A stretch of 64,000 bases of DNA from Ptychodera flava (Eukaryota > Hemichordata > Enteropneusta > Ptychoderidae). The translations under genes were made by a program, and so were the position numbers. Shown here piece by piece: positions 51,201-63,965 of the stretch (positions within the stretch are counted from its first letter, which is position 1; each line of letters begins with the position of its first letter). The notes under the pieces are model-generated. The model searched no databases. It was given only the letters and a program-made list of their open reading frames with translations, and had not been told where the DNA came from. Location of the stretch: assembly GCF_041260155.1 (NCBI RefSeq), contig NC_091947.1, forward strand, positions 26,360,115 through 26,424,114, read 5' to 3'.

Positions 51201-53191
51201 TGATCTGTTTACGGCAATGGACAGCTGGGTATCCTGGGAAAAAAACTTGACTTTGATTGTTGAAATTCTTCTGTTTTCGCACAATTGAGCCTTCAAAGTG
51301 TCAACTTGACGAGTTTTGCATAAATTGTCGGCCTTTGGTCGCATTTGTCAAGATATCTTCTCATCAGGGCCATTTATCGGAAATCTGAGTCACTGTCTTT
51401 CAGATATATCTATTGACTGTCTACAGGTGAAAAATCAGGTAAATCTCTACAGGCGCCGACGACTTAAATAAAGTACCCAAACTGAACTCAGAAAATCAAC
51501 TATCTCTGTAAACCACCGATGCGGCACACATTGTAGGCAAGAAATCCGACCATAATGAGTGCTCGGTGAGCGTCGCTTGTTAGGAAGACCGTTGAGGGCG
51601 CATACCTGCGCAGCGAACGAAGGGGCTGTGAAGAGAGTCAACATGGAGCTTAGCTCCATGATTATACTGAGTGGACTTGTTTGCCTTTGTCCGTACTACC
51701 ATGGACATAAAACCAAGTTGGAAAGCATAACATCATAACATCAACAGCTTTTAATTATGTTCGTCACGGTATTCTTTTAGTGAAACTATCGGCAAGGGAT
51801 GTCAAGCCTTATCCCATAAAGATTTAGTCATACACGCATAGGTACCAAGACTTTATCGTGTGTTGGAATGGGTTGTTATTAGAACCTTTTCATTCGAAGA
51901 ATGATGTTTAACAACGTGGAATTACGTCACCTCTTTTTTCACCGTTTATTTGGATGATATTAGTAAGAACCTCTTTGGTGACGATAAGGTGAAGCGCCGA
52001 CGATTTAGTAATTATTTCTACCGGCGCCTATGGCCAGCAGATGCTTTGTTTATACGTGTAGTCATCAATTAACATATTATGTAACCATGCCGTACCCATC
52101 TTCTCTTTTAGTGTTTAGGGAAGAACCGTTTGATTTCGGAGGGTTGGAGAATTTTTGGAAAGTTGATCCAGTAATGTCTTGAAAACAAAATTGATCATAG
52201 CACGTCAAAGAAAAAATAATTGACACACAATTTTGGAAATCTAACTCTCTCATTCTCTCGTGTTCTCAGAAGGTGCGCCGGCTTCGTTGGCGCTAACATT
52301 TTCAAAATACTCGAGGAAGTCCAATGTCTTTTTTCCCAATATTCGTGATAAGAACACAGAACAAAAGTTATGTCAAAACTCGTTCAGCAAAAACTTTTGT
52401 TGTATGCTACGTCCTGGCAAGCACGTTTCATGGTTTATGTTGCAATAAACACTGTCATGATCAAAACTTAAATAAAGATGTTTTCGATGGACTTGTTCAG
52501 TAAAGTGAAAATTTAAAACACACAACAGGATTCGCTACACTACTGTTAAACAGGATATATTATTATTTAGTAATTTAATGTCATCTGTCCTGTGCTCACA
52601 CAGAATACTATATTCTCGTTATTTTTAGATATGCAGGTGTGAACCAGTGACATTTAATTAACTCAAGAACCGCATATTAAACAACTGGTAAATCACGAAA
52701 AAAATTAAAGATTGCATTGTTTCCACATGTGGAAAAAATGATGCAGGTCAGACAATAGAAAACAATTTGCTGCCACGGTGGCGGGGAAAAAATTGCTGCC
52801 ATACTCATTTCCTCCATCCCACCCCCACCCCGAAATCGAATCGTTCTCCCCTCTTATCGTTCACTGTATATCAATCTTGTTGGTAAATTCAAATGAAAAT
52901 TAAAATATTTCTACCATTGTTAATCCACGAAAAAAATGTAAATTTAAAACGTCGCAAATTAGCCCAGTGATTTTGAAATTTACTCTTTTAAGGTTAGAAA
53001 TTCCCATGTCCGTGTTTGCCGCCTTCTCAACAGATTAATGATTAACCAAGCATTGACTAGGACAATGATATCGATGTGCAAGACATTGGATGGTCATGAA
53101 GTGACAATTAAATCTTACATAAATATTATGCACATACCTTTATTGGTTTGCTCGCTTTGCCATTCTGATGAATGATTGAGGGTCCGTTCAT
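48290..53191 (-). CDS. Polytopic membrane protein, two exons, family not recognised
   Basis: Exon 1 is 53138-53191, encoding MNGPSIIHQNGKASKPIK from the first ATG after an in-frame TAG, with donor GTATGT. Exon 2 is 48290-49723, entered after a pyrimidine-rich tract ending TTAAAG; both borders are phase 0. The product is about 495 aa with 11 hydrophobic segments. The loop after the first carries N-glycosylation sequons (NVSM, NITG). Several predicted helices contain His: VFHQIFVW, WHALYINAGFHLLH, YTFWYH, VVVHSTT. That may mean heme or metal binding, but this is inference. Relative to the pseudogene at 25930-26380, 5 nt are missing near 48440. This shifts the frame after ISWLVQSQD and replaces a final helix (FYLVPITVSLTTIFIIG in the other frame) by a hydrophilic tail ending TTIAI. 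The intron (49724-53137) shows nothing else recognisable apart from a short direct repeat. Confidence 0.8.
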
Positions 53192-53421
53192 GATGGTGTT
53201 GTGATACGGTGCATCCAAAGAACAGAGATCGACGTCAGTTGTGTACGTTACCGCAACAGTAAAGGTCTATTCTCTGATTTTAATGTGGATTGTAACAGTC
53301 CTCGTTATCGAACAAAGCTATCGACGCCAAACAGATGAGTTATTGCGTAATAATGGAGATTGCTTGGTGTGCAGAACGAGGAAACAATATTGACTTCGAT
53401 AAGGCCCCACCCCAAAAAAAT

Positions 53422-53747
53422 GTGCTGTTCCGATAACCCGACCTACCCTATTTTTTATTTGCCGACCCTAAATTTTAAGAGCTACGTAAGCACGGAAGTC
53501 AAAAAGAAAGAAAGAAAAACCCGCAAAATCACGCGTTCGTTACTTGGCAGTTGATTTTTGCTTGAACGAATATGTCTTTTATGTTTTTTTCCTTTTATAT
53601 GTATGATACATTTTTCTGGAAATGTTGTGGCCAGTGTTTGACCACCCTGAACCCCGAAATGCATATTTAAAAATAAAAATATTTTGGAAAAAAAATCCTG
53701 CCGACCTACCTACCCTATTTTTGAAAACCGTGTTATCGGAACAGCAC
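53422..53747. mobile_element. 326-bp MITE with TGTGCTGTTCCGATAAC inverted termini
   Basis: The left end GTGCTGTTCCGATAAC is repeated inverted at the right end (GTTATCGGAACAGCAC). Both ends are bordered outside by A-rich or T-rich runs. A CCTACCCTATTTTT block follows on both inner sides in direct orientation. It lies 230 bp upstream of the membrane-protein start codon. Confidence 0.75.
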
Positions 53748-54701
53748 AATTTTTTTTATTTTTATTTTATTTTTTTCCCTCATTTAAATACAGGTTTTTT
53801 GTATGTGTGAATATCACAAAGCAGGGAAAATATTCGTGCTATTATAATTCAACGAGACACTGTTTTCGGTAAAAATCACATCACAAACTTAAAGTATTGT
53901 TCAGTGTACAATGTACATTAAGTGACAGTCGATCCATACAGTGAAACAGTGGCAAATGTAACAAATCCTTCTTGCTGTTGAATCGGGCCTATTCTGACTT
54001 CAATGTGCACCGTGAAACTCTTTGCATCCTGTCTGCTCAGTGTACAAGGTCACCGAGGTGTAAGAGCTCCCCTAACCCTATAAATCCAAAAGAAATTATA
54101 AAATTCTATGTACTTTCATGGGACGACCGTACTCGGCGTACTTCCTGCAACAAATATCAAAAAGTGAACGCTGACCATTCGCCGTCTATATTCATACGTA
54201 TGCCTAATCATGGTGGTATTGTCGCGAAGAAAGACGGGCGTAATTCCAACCGATGATAAAACGCTTACGATACGGCTAGAGAAGTTATGCTGACCTCGTT
54301 TTGAAGGACTGCGACAATGCATTGACAGATTGTCGTGTTTGTCAAGTCCAAAGATCATCCGGGTATATTTTGCCGCTTGATAATTTGTAATGATTTCTGA
54401 TGTTATCAGATTCCGTGCTGTTCAATAATGTTTCTACTATATCCCAGCCGGCAAAAATGCTGTTACCACCGTTCAGCTTCCAATGAATTACCTATTTTGA
54501 TCAGATGAAGAACTAATCTTGCTTGATCACACATTGGCTACAATCACAGTCCCTCCATCGCGTGTACATTTTTTATGAACTACGCCTGAATCGTATACTA
54601 TTGGCGCTTCTATTTGTGACGGGGAAAGATTAATTCAAGTTGAAAGGTTGATGAGAATTTAGCTTATTGATATTACATGTTTGTAGCAAATTTCATTGCA
54701 G

Positions 54702-54883
54702 GATGTTCAGAGGTGAAACCTTGTGAATCCCGTACTGTTCGATTGATTCGATTTATCACCCAAGAGTATGGTGTGGAAATGATTAGAATCTGTAGACTTC
54801 TTGAGGGGTCATCCCGTCTGCGGCTGCGCGACTTTCTTGTTGATAAACTGGCCTCTGCCAGGACATTAGCGATGGATGTCTAG
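54702..54883 (+). CDS. Unassigned exon-like ORF
   Basis: The frame begins after an acceptor-like TTTCATTGCAG and runs about 60 codons to a TAG. The peptide has an amphipathic, basic look (TVRLIRFITQEYGVEMIRIC, then RLRLRDFLVDKLASAR). I do not recognise it, and no partner exon or start is evident. It could be a last exon, a retroelement scrap or chance. Confidence 0.2.
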
Positions 54884-56254
54884 CAGAGTGAAGTAAATTC
54901 AGCATTCGATGCATGTTCATAGTCCGTCGGGTTTTGTGGCTTTGAAATTACTACAAGACTTTGCTGAGTAAACTGTAATTGCCATCGTCTCCTCGTCTAT
55001 ATGAAGCTGCTTCAGGCGCCATCACCAGTTTGGTACAGCCACCACTTTAAAAGTGGGATATGTATCTTGGATAGGCTGTGCATAGCAACGGACCTGTTGT
55101 ATTGGTCCAATCAATGGTCAGTCTTTTATACTGTTGTTTTACGGTCTTTTTTTTACCTTCCCTCAGTGCGAAGAGGGTCGACGCATCTCTACATCGGATT
55201 GTATAGGAGGATACGCACAGCAGCAAATGGGACAACCTCCTCCCTTTCAGATACAAGATGTATAAAATAACCTTTTCTGTGTTTTTTCCTCAGGATTGTA
55301 CTATTTTTGTCATGTATTTCTACGTGAACAGTCAAAATAGCTTCACTGGTTAGCCTGATGGATTTCATGTGACTTCAATAAGTCATAGCAAACGGCCGGG
55401 CAACAATAATTATCGAGCGAAAACCCTGCAAGTCTGAGATTAGAGAAATCATAACCTGTGATCGATATTTGAAATTCGATATGACTGCTGCACAACGTGG
55501 TCACTATACGAAGGAAAATATTGACTTCGATTAAATTCACAAAAACAACTAGACGCTCTGACACTCCCTTTACTCCACAGCGCAGTCTTCAAAGTGAGTC
55601 CGGCAGCAAACCTTAAATAAACTGTACATTTTTTAGCGTCCCAGAATCTCTCGCCGACTTTCATTCTACCTTCAATGGAAGTCCTCTTGCGTATTCAGCA
55701 CACGACTCTCTGACTTTTCTGAACGGTCGGCTTCAAAACGTTCTGTCAAAAAGTGACGCGTTTTGTCACACTTGACGTAGGCGGCGCACTCCTGTTTGAT
55801 GAACTGTGTGATGAATGCATTATGTCGAAAGATGAAACGATGTGACTTTCTTACTGTTCGATTGGGTTTCACCCTGGAGTGTAGGGGGAAAATGATGAAA
55901 ATGTGTATGTCGTTCGTCTGATCTCTGCAGACTTTTCAAGAGACAGAATGTCTGAAACAATCTGATAACCTTTGACCTTCAGGATAATAATATAATAACC
56001 AGGATAATAATATTTCACTATACTGTAAGATTCGTTTCCATAATTCATTTTGTCAGATTTTTGATATCTTTTCCCTAAAATTAATTGACCCATTAAGAAT
56101 AAAAACTAAATACAACATAAAACAGTACTAAAATTTCCAGCTTGCAGAACTCGTCATAACGTTAACATGACAAGACTCCCCATGTTATGGCCAAAGTTAC
56201 ATTTTTGCAACAGTTACTGAAGGGACGTGTACACCTTGGAAATCGAGACCTGCA

Positions 56255-56255
<1 letters not shown>

Positions 56256-56294
<39 letters not shown>
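56256..56294. repeat. (AC)n microsatellite
   Basis: About 20 uninterrupted AC units in otherwise unremarkable intergenic DNA. Confidence 0.95.
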
Positions 56295-56295
<1 letters not shown>

Positions 56296-58533
56296 GTAAA
56301 GGAGCCCCTTGCATTCCCATAAAAACAGACTGATATCAAGAACATGCCATGGATTTCTCAACGGTAGATTTGATGTTTCCCATGCAATGCAAGCAAGAAG
56401 CGAGGCGCGATCCCAAGAAGACCATCTTACACTTCAATTACTCGGTCAACGACTCATAGTTTTTCGCATAAAATCAATGCCATAGATTAGGTCTAGCATT
56501 TCAACGATATACGCTTGGTCTGTTGAGTTCGAAAATCAATTCTCCAGAGCATGCGCACAAAGCCGACGTCCATTGAAGTCAGCGAAACGTTCCCCAGAGA
56601 CAGATCTAGATGAACCTGGCGACCCTCGGCTTTGCAATTTCATGAAGTCATTTCGTAAGGAAGATGCCGTATTCTCGAGGGCACATTTCTCAGACTCAGT
56701 TTCCATACTGTACGAGTCTCTCATAAATGAAAGATGGTCACCCCATGGAGTGATAAAATTTTAAAAGAAAAAATAAGACTGTTTATTGAATATAAAATTC
56801 AATGGAAAATAAAAGTCTGATAGGAGAGTTCATGTACAAACGAAAGAATAGTTAAACCACGACACGAAAAGTTATATGGTATCTGAGATTCTACACAAAC
56901 TTACAACAAGGAGATAATAAACGATAACAATTTCATTCAAACTATTAGTCTATTTTGTCCGAATTGAAAATGATTCCAATCAATAGAAAAATCACTTTTT
57001 GTGAACGAACTTTCCGAAATTATCGGAATAACACGTAAATTATAATAGTTTGGAATGTCTCAGACTGGAAAAATTCTAATTTGATCTCCTCTTTAAACAT
57101 CCGAGAAAAAATATATGTTTCAATGTCTGTATTATACGCACAGACACACACACACAGACACATCCTAAAGATCAAAATCCTATCACAATCGTAATCTGAC
57201 CGGCGTCACGATGAAAAATCATTGAGTTATTAAATTTCACCAACTCTGACACGCAGTGGCATGGGATGCAATGAATATATGATTGATATCAATACAAAAT
57301 TCAAACTCAATCTATAGGTATATCAAATCACTTCACGGCATCTGTGGCTATCAGAATGATATATGATATAATGCTAAAACAAACTAACATACTAAAATTA
57401 AGGGTTTTTTTCATTTCAAACTACAGCAACAATGTATCTGTAATCTAATACACCTATCAAAAGCAGACTTTTATCAGTTTGTGTAAACTCGTTTTCAAGA
57501 AACCAGCCAAGGCCTGATCATTGCCCACTTCAATCAAATTTTTATTGTTTGTGCTACCAGTTGCTGCAGTTGCCGCCTAAGGGATCATTGCATACTGAAA
57601 GTAACTGTTATATAACACAATATGGGTGTTATAAACACGGAGAGTTTGGCAGACAAGACAGTGTTCATACCTAGTTTCAACTATTGCAGTTGAAGTCCAG
57701 GAATAAAACAAGTACATTTGAACATCCACATGACAAAGTATTCATCTAATCTCATCGCGTGACGTATCTCTGCTGACAAGCACTTTCCCCCTGGCGAGAT
57801 TAGCCTGTGTACGGTGATGTATTCCAGAAAACGTTCCTGAAGAATGTCATTGCTTCTTCTGGACTGTTGTGACAGGTTCTTTTCTCAGCTTCATCTTACA
57901 CAGAAAGGTTGTCTTCAACGTGTCGTAATGTTAAAAATAAAAAGTATAAGTGAAAGCTCAGATCATGTTAACGTCTGCTAGAAGTTCACTCAAGGTATAC
58001 AGTCACCAGTAATCTAAATATGCACATATATGGTCAAAGGGGCGTTCCTTGGTATTCAAAATGCCCATGCGAGGGCGCTGTTTTTAAAAGCAGCCACCCG
58101 CTTAAAATCTATGATCGGTTAGATTTTCTTTTTCCATGGTACGAAACTAACTGTGGCAAAATTGGAACAGGTGACAATATATCTTTAGTAACTGGCCAAC
58201 TATCCAGGATAGGCATGACCAACACTTCAAGATGGGTATCATCAAACGCATCAGGTGAGTACCAGCCTATTCGTCTGCCTTGTAACGAAAAATTCAATAA
58301 TTAGACCTGATTAGTATTATACTAGAAACAAATATTGCATAACTGTCAAAACCCACAAATTGCTCATAAGAATACACTGCTAATATTTTAAAACATCTGC
58401 ATATACATTTATTTTAATTCATGAACTTTCAATATTTGTATTTATTCTATTTTTGTGTGTTACTGAAATTATTTTCAAAATAACTGTTTTGTAAACATTG
58501 TTTCTCTATTACATTTTGCCAAATGTAGAATCT

Positions 58534-58539
58534 ATGATT

Positions 58540-58606
<67 letters not shown>

Positions 58607-58608
58607 TT
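58534..58608. repeat. (TTTA)n microsatellite
   Basis: About 18 TTTA units. They may be the reversed tail of a degraded retroelement, but no body is recognisable beside them. Confidence 0.9.
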
Positions 58609-59136
58609 GTATTGTATTTTTAACCAATAAAGCACACCCAGCGACGGTATACCATTTTGGACTGTTCACGACATATGTGCACGAAAGATGGCGAGTGCAT
58701 GTACATGGAGTGAACTGGTCAAAATCGAAGTGTATCATCGCTGAGGTAGTTTATATGGCTATTTTACCACAATATTACATTGAAATTCTGGCTTGAAACA
58801 TCAAAAAGGGAATGTTTCTCGAGCTGAGAGCTCGTGCATGTTCTAAGCATGCTATATTGCGAGTATAGCACGGTTATTTTCACGTTTCGAGCAATCAGAT
58901 AGCAATATTTGCGCCATCAGTATACTGGTATAATATAATTATGTTTAATATTCAATAGGTGAATACCGATTTATTGATCCATTGATTTGGTGCAAAACAA
59001 ATTCAAAAAACAATACCAAACACATTGTTCGCATTAGCATCAATTTTCTGGTATTCTACTTGAATGTTTTGTTGATGCAGTATTCCTCAATCAAGTAGAC
59101 CTTGATGGATAGTGAACGTGAATTCAATTGCTTTTG

Positions 59137-59361
59137 TTATCCCTTTGAGTGCTGTAATTTTTCCCACCAAAATTTTAGTGCAACATTTTACCAATATTTA
59201 TGAATTTTTCTGCAGTTATTTTGATTATTTTGGACCAAAAGGACATCATATGTCATTAGCTAAAGTTTTTTATCTAAATTTTGTAAAAACTCTGAAAAAG
59301 AATTAACTTTAGAACATTTTATAAAGGCGACAAAAATTGACTTTGGCGCTCAAAGGGTTAT
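59137..59361. mobile_element. piggyBac-like MITE, second copy, TTAT-flanked
   Basis: The 217-bp element (59141-59357) starts CCCTTTGAGTGCTG and ends TTGGCGCTCAAAGGG. It matches the 43154-43355 element in reverse orientation. The flanks are TTAT on both sides, a variant of the TTAA target. Confidence 0.82.
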
Positions 59362-60230
59362 ACGGGATATAGCTATGGCTGGGTGCAGTGACAAGAAGAA
59401 AATCATTGAATGAGATTATACTTTCATGGCAAAGTAAAGACATACAATTACTCGCCATTTTTCCTGTATAAAGTGTTCCTCGGCGGAGACAAGTCTAGCT
59501 ACAGTTGTCTAAAAGGATGACGTCTCCCCCCCCCCCCCTCAAATGACGCTAGTAAAAGACAAAGCGCTGATGAGGTCAGTAAAGATAAATGATGGTTCGG
59601 CATGTATGACACAACCCCTTCGTGATGAAGAAGTGATCAAATGTGTTAGAAGACTACGATTTAGAAATCCCATACCTATAAACCACGTCAAAACGTACTC
59701 ATGGAATACGATTCCAAATCGGTTGTTCGTTCGGTCTTCCTATGGTCACAGTCGTGGATTCCCTCTCTGCAAATATGAATCCGAGGCTTGGTTGCTTGCT
59801 GTAGCAGTTTTGTCTCGTGATTTCAGGCAAGCCTTTTTGCATAGGGGAAATAAACGACTCCCCTGATGGAACAGCCTTACAAACGCTGATGACATGCAAG
59901 AATATTCACAGTAGAAACAGGTTTCTCGGTAGAGCTTTCTGCATGAATTCGAATGTCGTAAAGAGTTTTCCTGCAGTCTATAGGTAAGGGAATGTTTCAT
60001 TTCATGATCAAAGTTGGATTTATGTTCACTCCATTTGGAGTACTTGCAACGTTCAGGCCTCGTTGGTCCTTGTCCAAAGCGCAGGATGAGGTCGGTCTCG
60101 TCGTAGGCTACTGTACGGAAGCGTTACTTGTCATGACAAGTTAGTAGACTAAGTAAGTGACCGTGTCAACGTTCAAATGCAACGCCGATGTTGGTATTGA
60201 TACTGAATTACATATTTGAGAGATGGAATG

Positions 60231-60440
<210 letters not shown>

Positions 60441-60552
60441 TAACCTGGCAATATAATATAGGCCTTGAATAGTATGTAGTCATGCATATACTAAATATCG
60501 ATGCCTTCGAATTAGTAATAAAACTGCATACACATATCGTCTGTCGTCAGGG

Positions 60553-60700
60553 AAGGAATAGAATAGAATTGAACAGAATAGAATAGAATAGAATAGAATA
60601 GAATAGAATAGAATAGAATAGAATAGAATAGAATAGAAAAGAGTAGAATAGAGTAGTAGAATAGAATAGAGTAGAGTAGAATCGAGTAGAATGGAATAGA
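60553..60700. repeat. (GAATA)n pentanucleotide array
   Basis: Units of AGAAT/GAATA with GAGTA variants lie directly left of the foldback copy at 60735. Confidence 0.92.
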
Positions 60701-60734
60701 AAAGAAGAAAAGAGAATAAAATTATAGAAGTATA

Positions 60735-61222
60735 GGATAAAGCCCGAGTACGAGGGTTGTTCTGGTATATAAAGTCCAACCCAACGATAAAATGTCGAGG
60801 CCGCAGGTTTTATCCGACTTAAAAACTATCGCCCCTAACTGATATATTTTTGTTTTCAATGTGTTTACGTCAACCGTCCCCTTTGTCAATGTTACATGTT
60901 TAGGATATGAATTAAAACTGTTATTTGTGAAAAAGCCTTCCAATGTAATGGAACATCCTATAAATGCCCTTTGGCACATTATATAAATGCCCTAGGGCAC
61001 AGCAGATTTTGTGTTGCAGCTGGTTTCCGCTGTATTACCAAATTTGAATATTAAAACGTACCAGATGTCTACAGAATATGACATGTTCACTTTTGATTGG
61101 ACAGTACTTTACTACGGCGCTGTCATTCGTTTCTGGAATTTGGTGACCAAGGCTTTACGAGTAAATAAAACACCCTGAATTGAGCACTCTGATTGGTCAA
61201 GCAACAGTAGATAGTTTTTAAT
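60735..61222 (-). mobile_element. Second copy of the foldback composite element
   Basis: It is the reverse complement of 17893-18447. Shared blocks are TAAAGTCCAACCC, CCTAGGGCA, the TGGTTTCCGCTG region and the terminal CAACAGTAGATAGTTTTT. One arm of the terminal palindrome seen at 18298-18445 is missing here, so the palindrome is a variable part. Confidence 0.85.
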
Positions 61223-61849
61223 GGAATATAAACCACATTTCCGCCATTGTGAGCGTGTGTAACTGTTTAATATTTGCGGCGACATGGTCACCAAAAATCG
61301 CTGCAGCCGCGTTTTGTGGTTGAAGTTAAACACAAGACACGATAGAGACAAATTTAAAATTATTGATTCGACGCATAGGTAATATGTGTGTCAACGAAAG
61401 GGCTACAAAGTACCGCTCAACCACTATAGGTAACTTTGCATATCGTGTTGAGAAAATATGCGGACATGAATGCTGTCTGTTTAACGGAAATCTCAGTGTG
61501 TAACTTCCATGGCTAGAAACATTCCGCAAGTTTTCGCCACGCTAATTTAACTTTTCTTTCCCGTTGAGAACTCAAACTCAAATACATGTCTGTATTTAAC
61601 GGTGCAAGTGTCAACACCTATTTACACCTAAGTCTAGCCTAAGAGAAGCCTGATCATCGGGTTTCACCAGGGTTTTGTCGAAGAAGCAGTGACTGTAATG
61701 TATTTACTGTTGAAGTTTGAAAAGTACAACATTTACTGTTCTCAATTTTGATTGGCCGAGAATGAGAAATATGAGATGCGTCCAGAAGAGGCACATCACG
61801 GTGATGATGTATTTCTATAGCTACGAAATCTCTGTCAATTCAAATTGTA

Positions 61850-62185
61850 TAAAGTTCGTTCAAAGTACTTAATCGGCCAGCACACTCAACTGCAAGCGTA
61901 CGACAAGCCAAAAAAGGGTAAGGATATAATTTTTGGCGGAAAAACACTGGGCAGTAATCATACATTCAAGAAAACCTAAAACTACGACTAATAATACTCT
62001 TCTTTTTCGCAGATCACTTTATCGGATTCCAAGTTCGACAGTCTAATGCAAGAGAACCAAGCCAATCGCGTGAGGGGGTAACGTTAATACAACTCTGAGA
62101 AACCATTGCAGTCCAACTATGTTGAACCGTCGTCACGTACCGTTTATAATTGCAATTTTAGACATCCTGTCTAGTTTCCACTCAG
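61850..62185 (+). CDS. Candidate 5' end of a plus-strand gene
   Basis: A possible non-coding exon ends at 61917 (AAAAAAG followed by GTAAGG). A TCTTTTTCGCAG acceptor at 62012 opens a second exon, in which the ATG at 62119 begins MLNRRHVPFIIAILDILSSF, a hydrophobic leader-like peptide. That exon ends at a clean CAG|GTAAGC (62185). An 11-codon upstream ORF precedes the ATG. No downstream exon is recognised before the right edge, so this rests on splice signals alone. Confidence 0.25.
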
Positions 62186-63611
62186 GTAAGCATCTCTTCT
62201 ATTAAAATCAGCTTCACAAATGAAGATCCATTGATCGCAATATTACTGGATGGTTCTTTTTTGTCCTTAAAAATAACTTTTCTAGAAATCGCCTAGCAGT
62301 TTCATAAGTGTCAAGCGTTAGCGGCGTGATGTATTGAAGTCACGCGCTGTGCAAATTCTGATGTAAAACACCTTGACAACAGCATCCGACTGAACGGACG
62401 TGATTCACAGAGCCTTCAACATGCCATGTATTGATTTAATAGTTCAGTTTGAGCAAGCTCTTTGAAGACATGTGACAAAATCAAAGAGGGAAGGGTGTTC
62501 CATATTTGACTTAAAATGCACTATTAAAGTCGCTCTGCAATTTCGGCAGATACTTCTTGATAACGTGTTCATGTTATTGGAATCACGCCAACTTTATTGA
62601 CAATGCCCCGTAAGCTGTAACTCCTGTGTTCCACTGCGCTTTTTATGTCTGTAAAATATACCCTTTAATGCTGCTCCAAAAAATAACTCCGAAATGCTTG
62701 GTGCTTAACTTGTCAATGCAGCCTGCCTGCGCAAGCGTAATATCTGGTGCAAATTTAACACAAAATTCGAGGAATAATGAAAAGAAATAATTTTTACACA
62801 ATGTATACATTCTGCACAAAGCTTAGTGTTCACAAGGCTAATACATATTTCGTCTTTCAACATACCTCACTGTAGCGAGGAAGAAAATGCTTGTTTAATG
62901 GAACAAAAATAATCAAAGTGTTATCAAAATTGACAATTATTGTCCTTTCAATCGTAAGTCTACCGTTGTAAGAAGTACTTGTCGTATTACCATTGCGTGA
63001 AACAGTGCCGTTATTATCCAGGAATCTGAAGTTTTTGACACATTTTGTTCGTGTAATATCTTGTCATGGTAACGGTGTTTATAATTTTTGTTTGGAAATA
63101 AAGCAATATTGAGTCAAAGAATGTACGTTTCGATTACAATCTAGTGAAGGAAGATATTTTCAACCATAATTTTTTAAATTTTTTTACCATTTCAGAGCCG
63201 ATCTGTAATATTTTATAACTCTCTTAAAACTCGTAGACGGGCATCGTTTAAAGAGATAAAATATTTATTAACAAAATGACTGCCTTTGTGGGAGACGAGT
63301 GGATTACGCATTATCGTATGTCAACGTATGGTTATTACTTTCTGTTTACAATGCATTGTTATATTTATTAACTTTCAACCGTATACTACACATCAGTCTA
63401 CGATTTGATTTTGCGCAAATCATCAACCCATCCTACAATGTTGTTCTTTTTGCATCCACCTACTCTCCGGCTAGCTTTCGACTTTTCTATATTGTTTTCT
63501 AGTCTGTTTCTCTGTCCTTGTGTGCACTCTCTGTCTGTCTGTTTGTCTGTCTGTCAGCATGTCTGACCGCCAAAATGCATTATTTACCTCTTTTCCCCGT
63601 ACTTTCTATCA

Positions 63612-63642
<31 letters not shown>

Positions 63643-63873
63643 TGTATGTATGTATGTATGTATGTATGTATGTATGTATGTATGTATGTATGTATGTATG
63701 TATGTATGTATGTAGTATGTATGTATGTATGTATGTATGTATGTATGTATGTATGTATGTATGTATGTATGTATGTATGTATGTATGTGTGTATGTGTAT
63801 GTATGTATGTATGTATGTATGTATGTATGTATGTATGTATGTATGTATGTATGTATGTATGTATGTATGTATG

Positions 63874-63935
<62 letters not shown>

Positions 63936-63965
63936 TATGTATGTATCTATGTATCTATGTATGTA
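63612..63965. repeat. (TATG)n array with single-unit slips
   Basis: About 85 TATG units are interrupted by one-base slips near 63714, 63790, 63902 and 63933. The long MYVC-type reading frames on the plus strand are artefacts of this repeat. Confidence 0.97.

Larger units (their letters stand above)
53748..58533. other. Non-coding, mostly nothing recognised
   Basis: Apart from the (AC)n tract near 56256 and the weak ORF at 54702-54883, I see no exon chain, domain or repeat that I can support. Confidence 0.35.

Noticed and set aside
54116-54358. 80-codon minus-strand frame and its plus-strand overlap at 53972-54256
   Set aside because: No splice context, domain or compositional support on either strand.
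55672-55872. 66-codon minus-strand frame with a basic, protein-like composition
   Set aside because: It stands alone, without splice sites, homology or neighbouring exons that I can identify.
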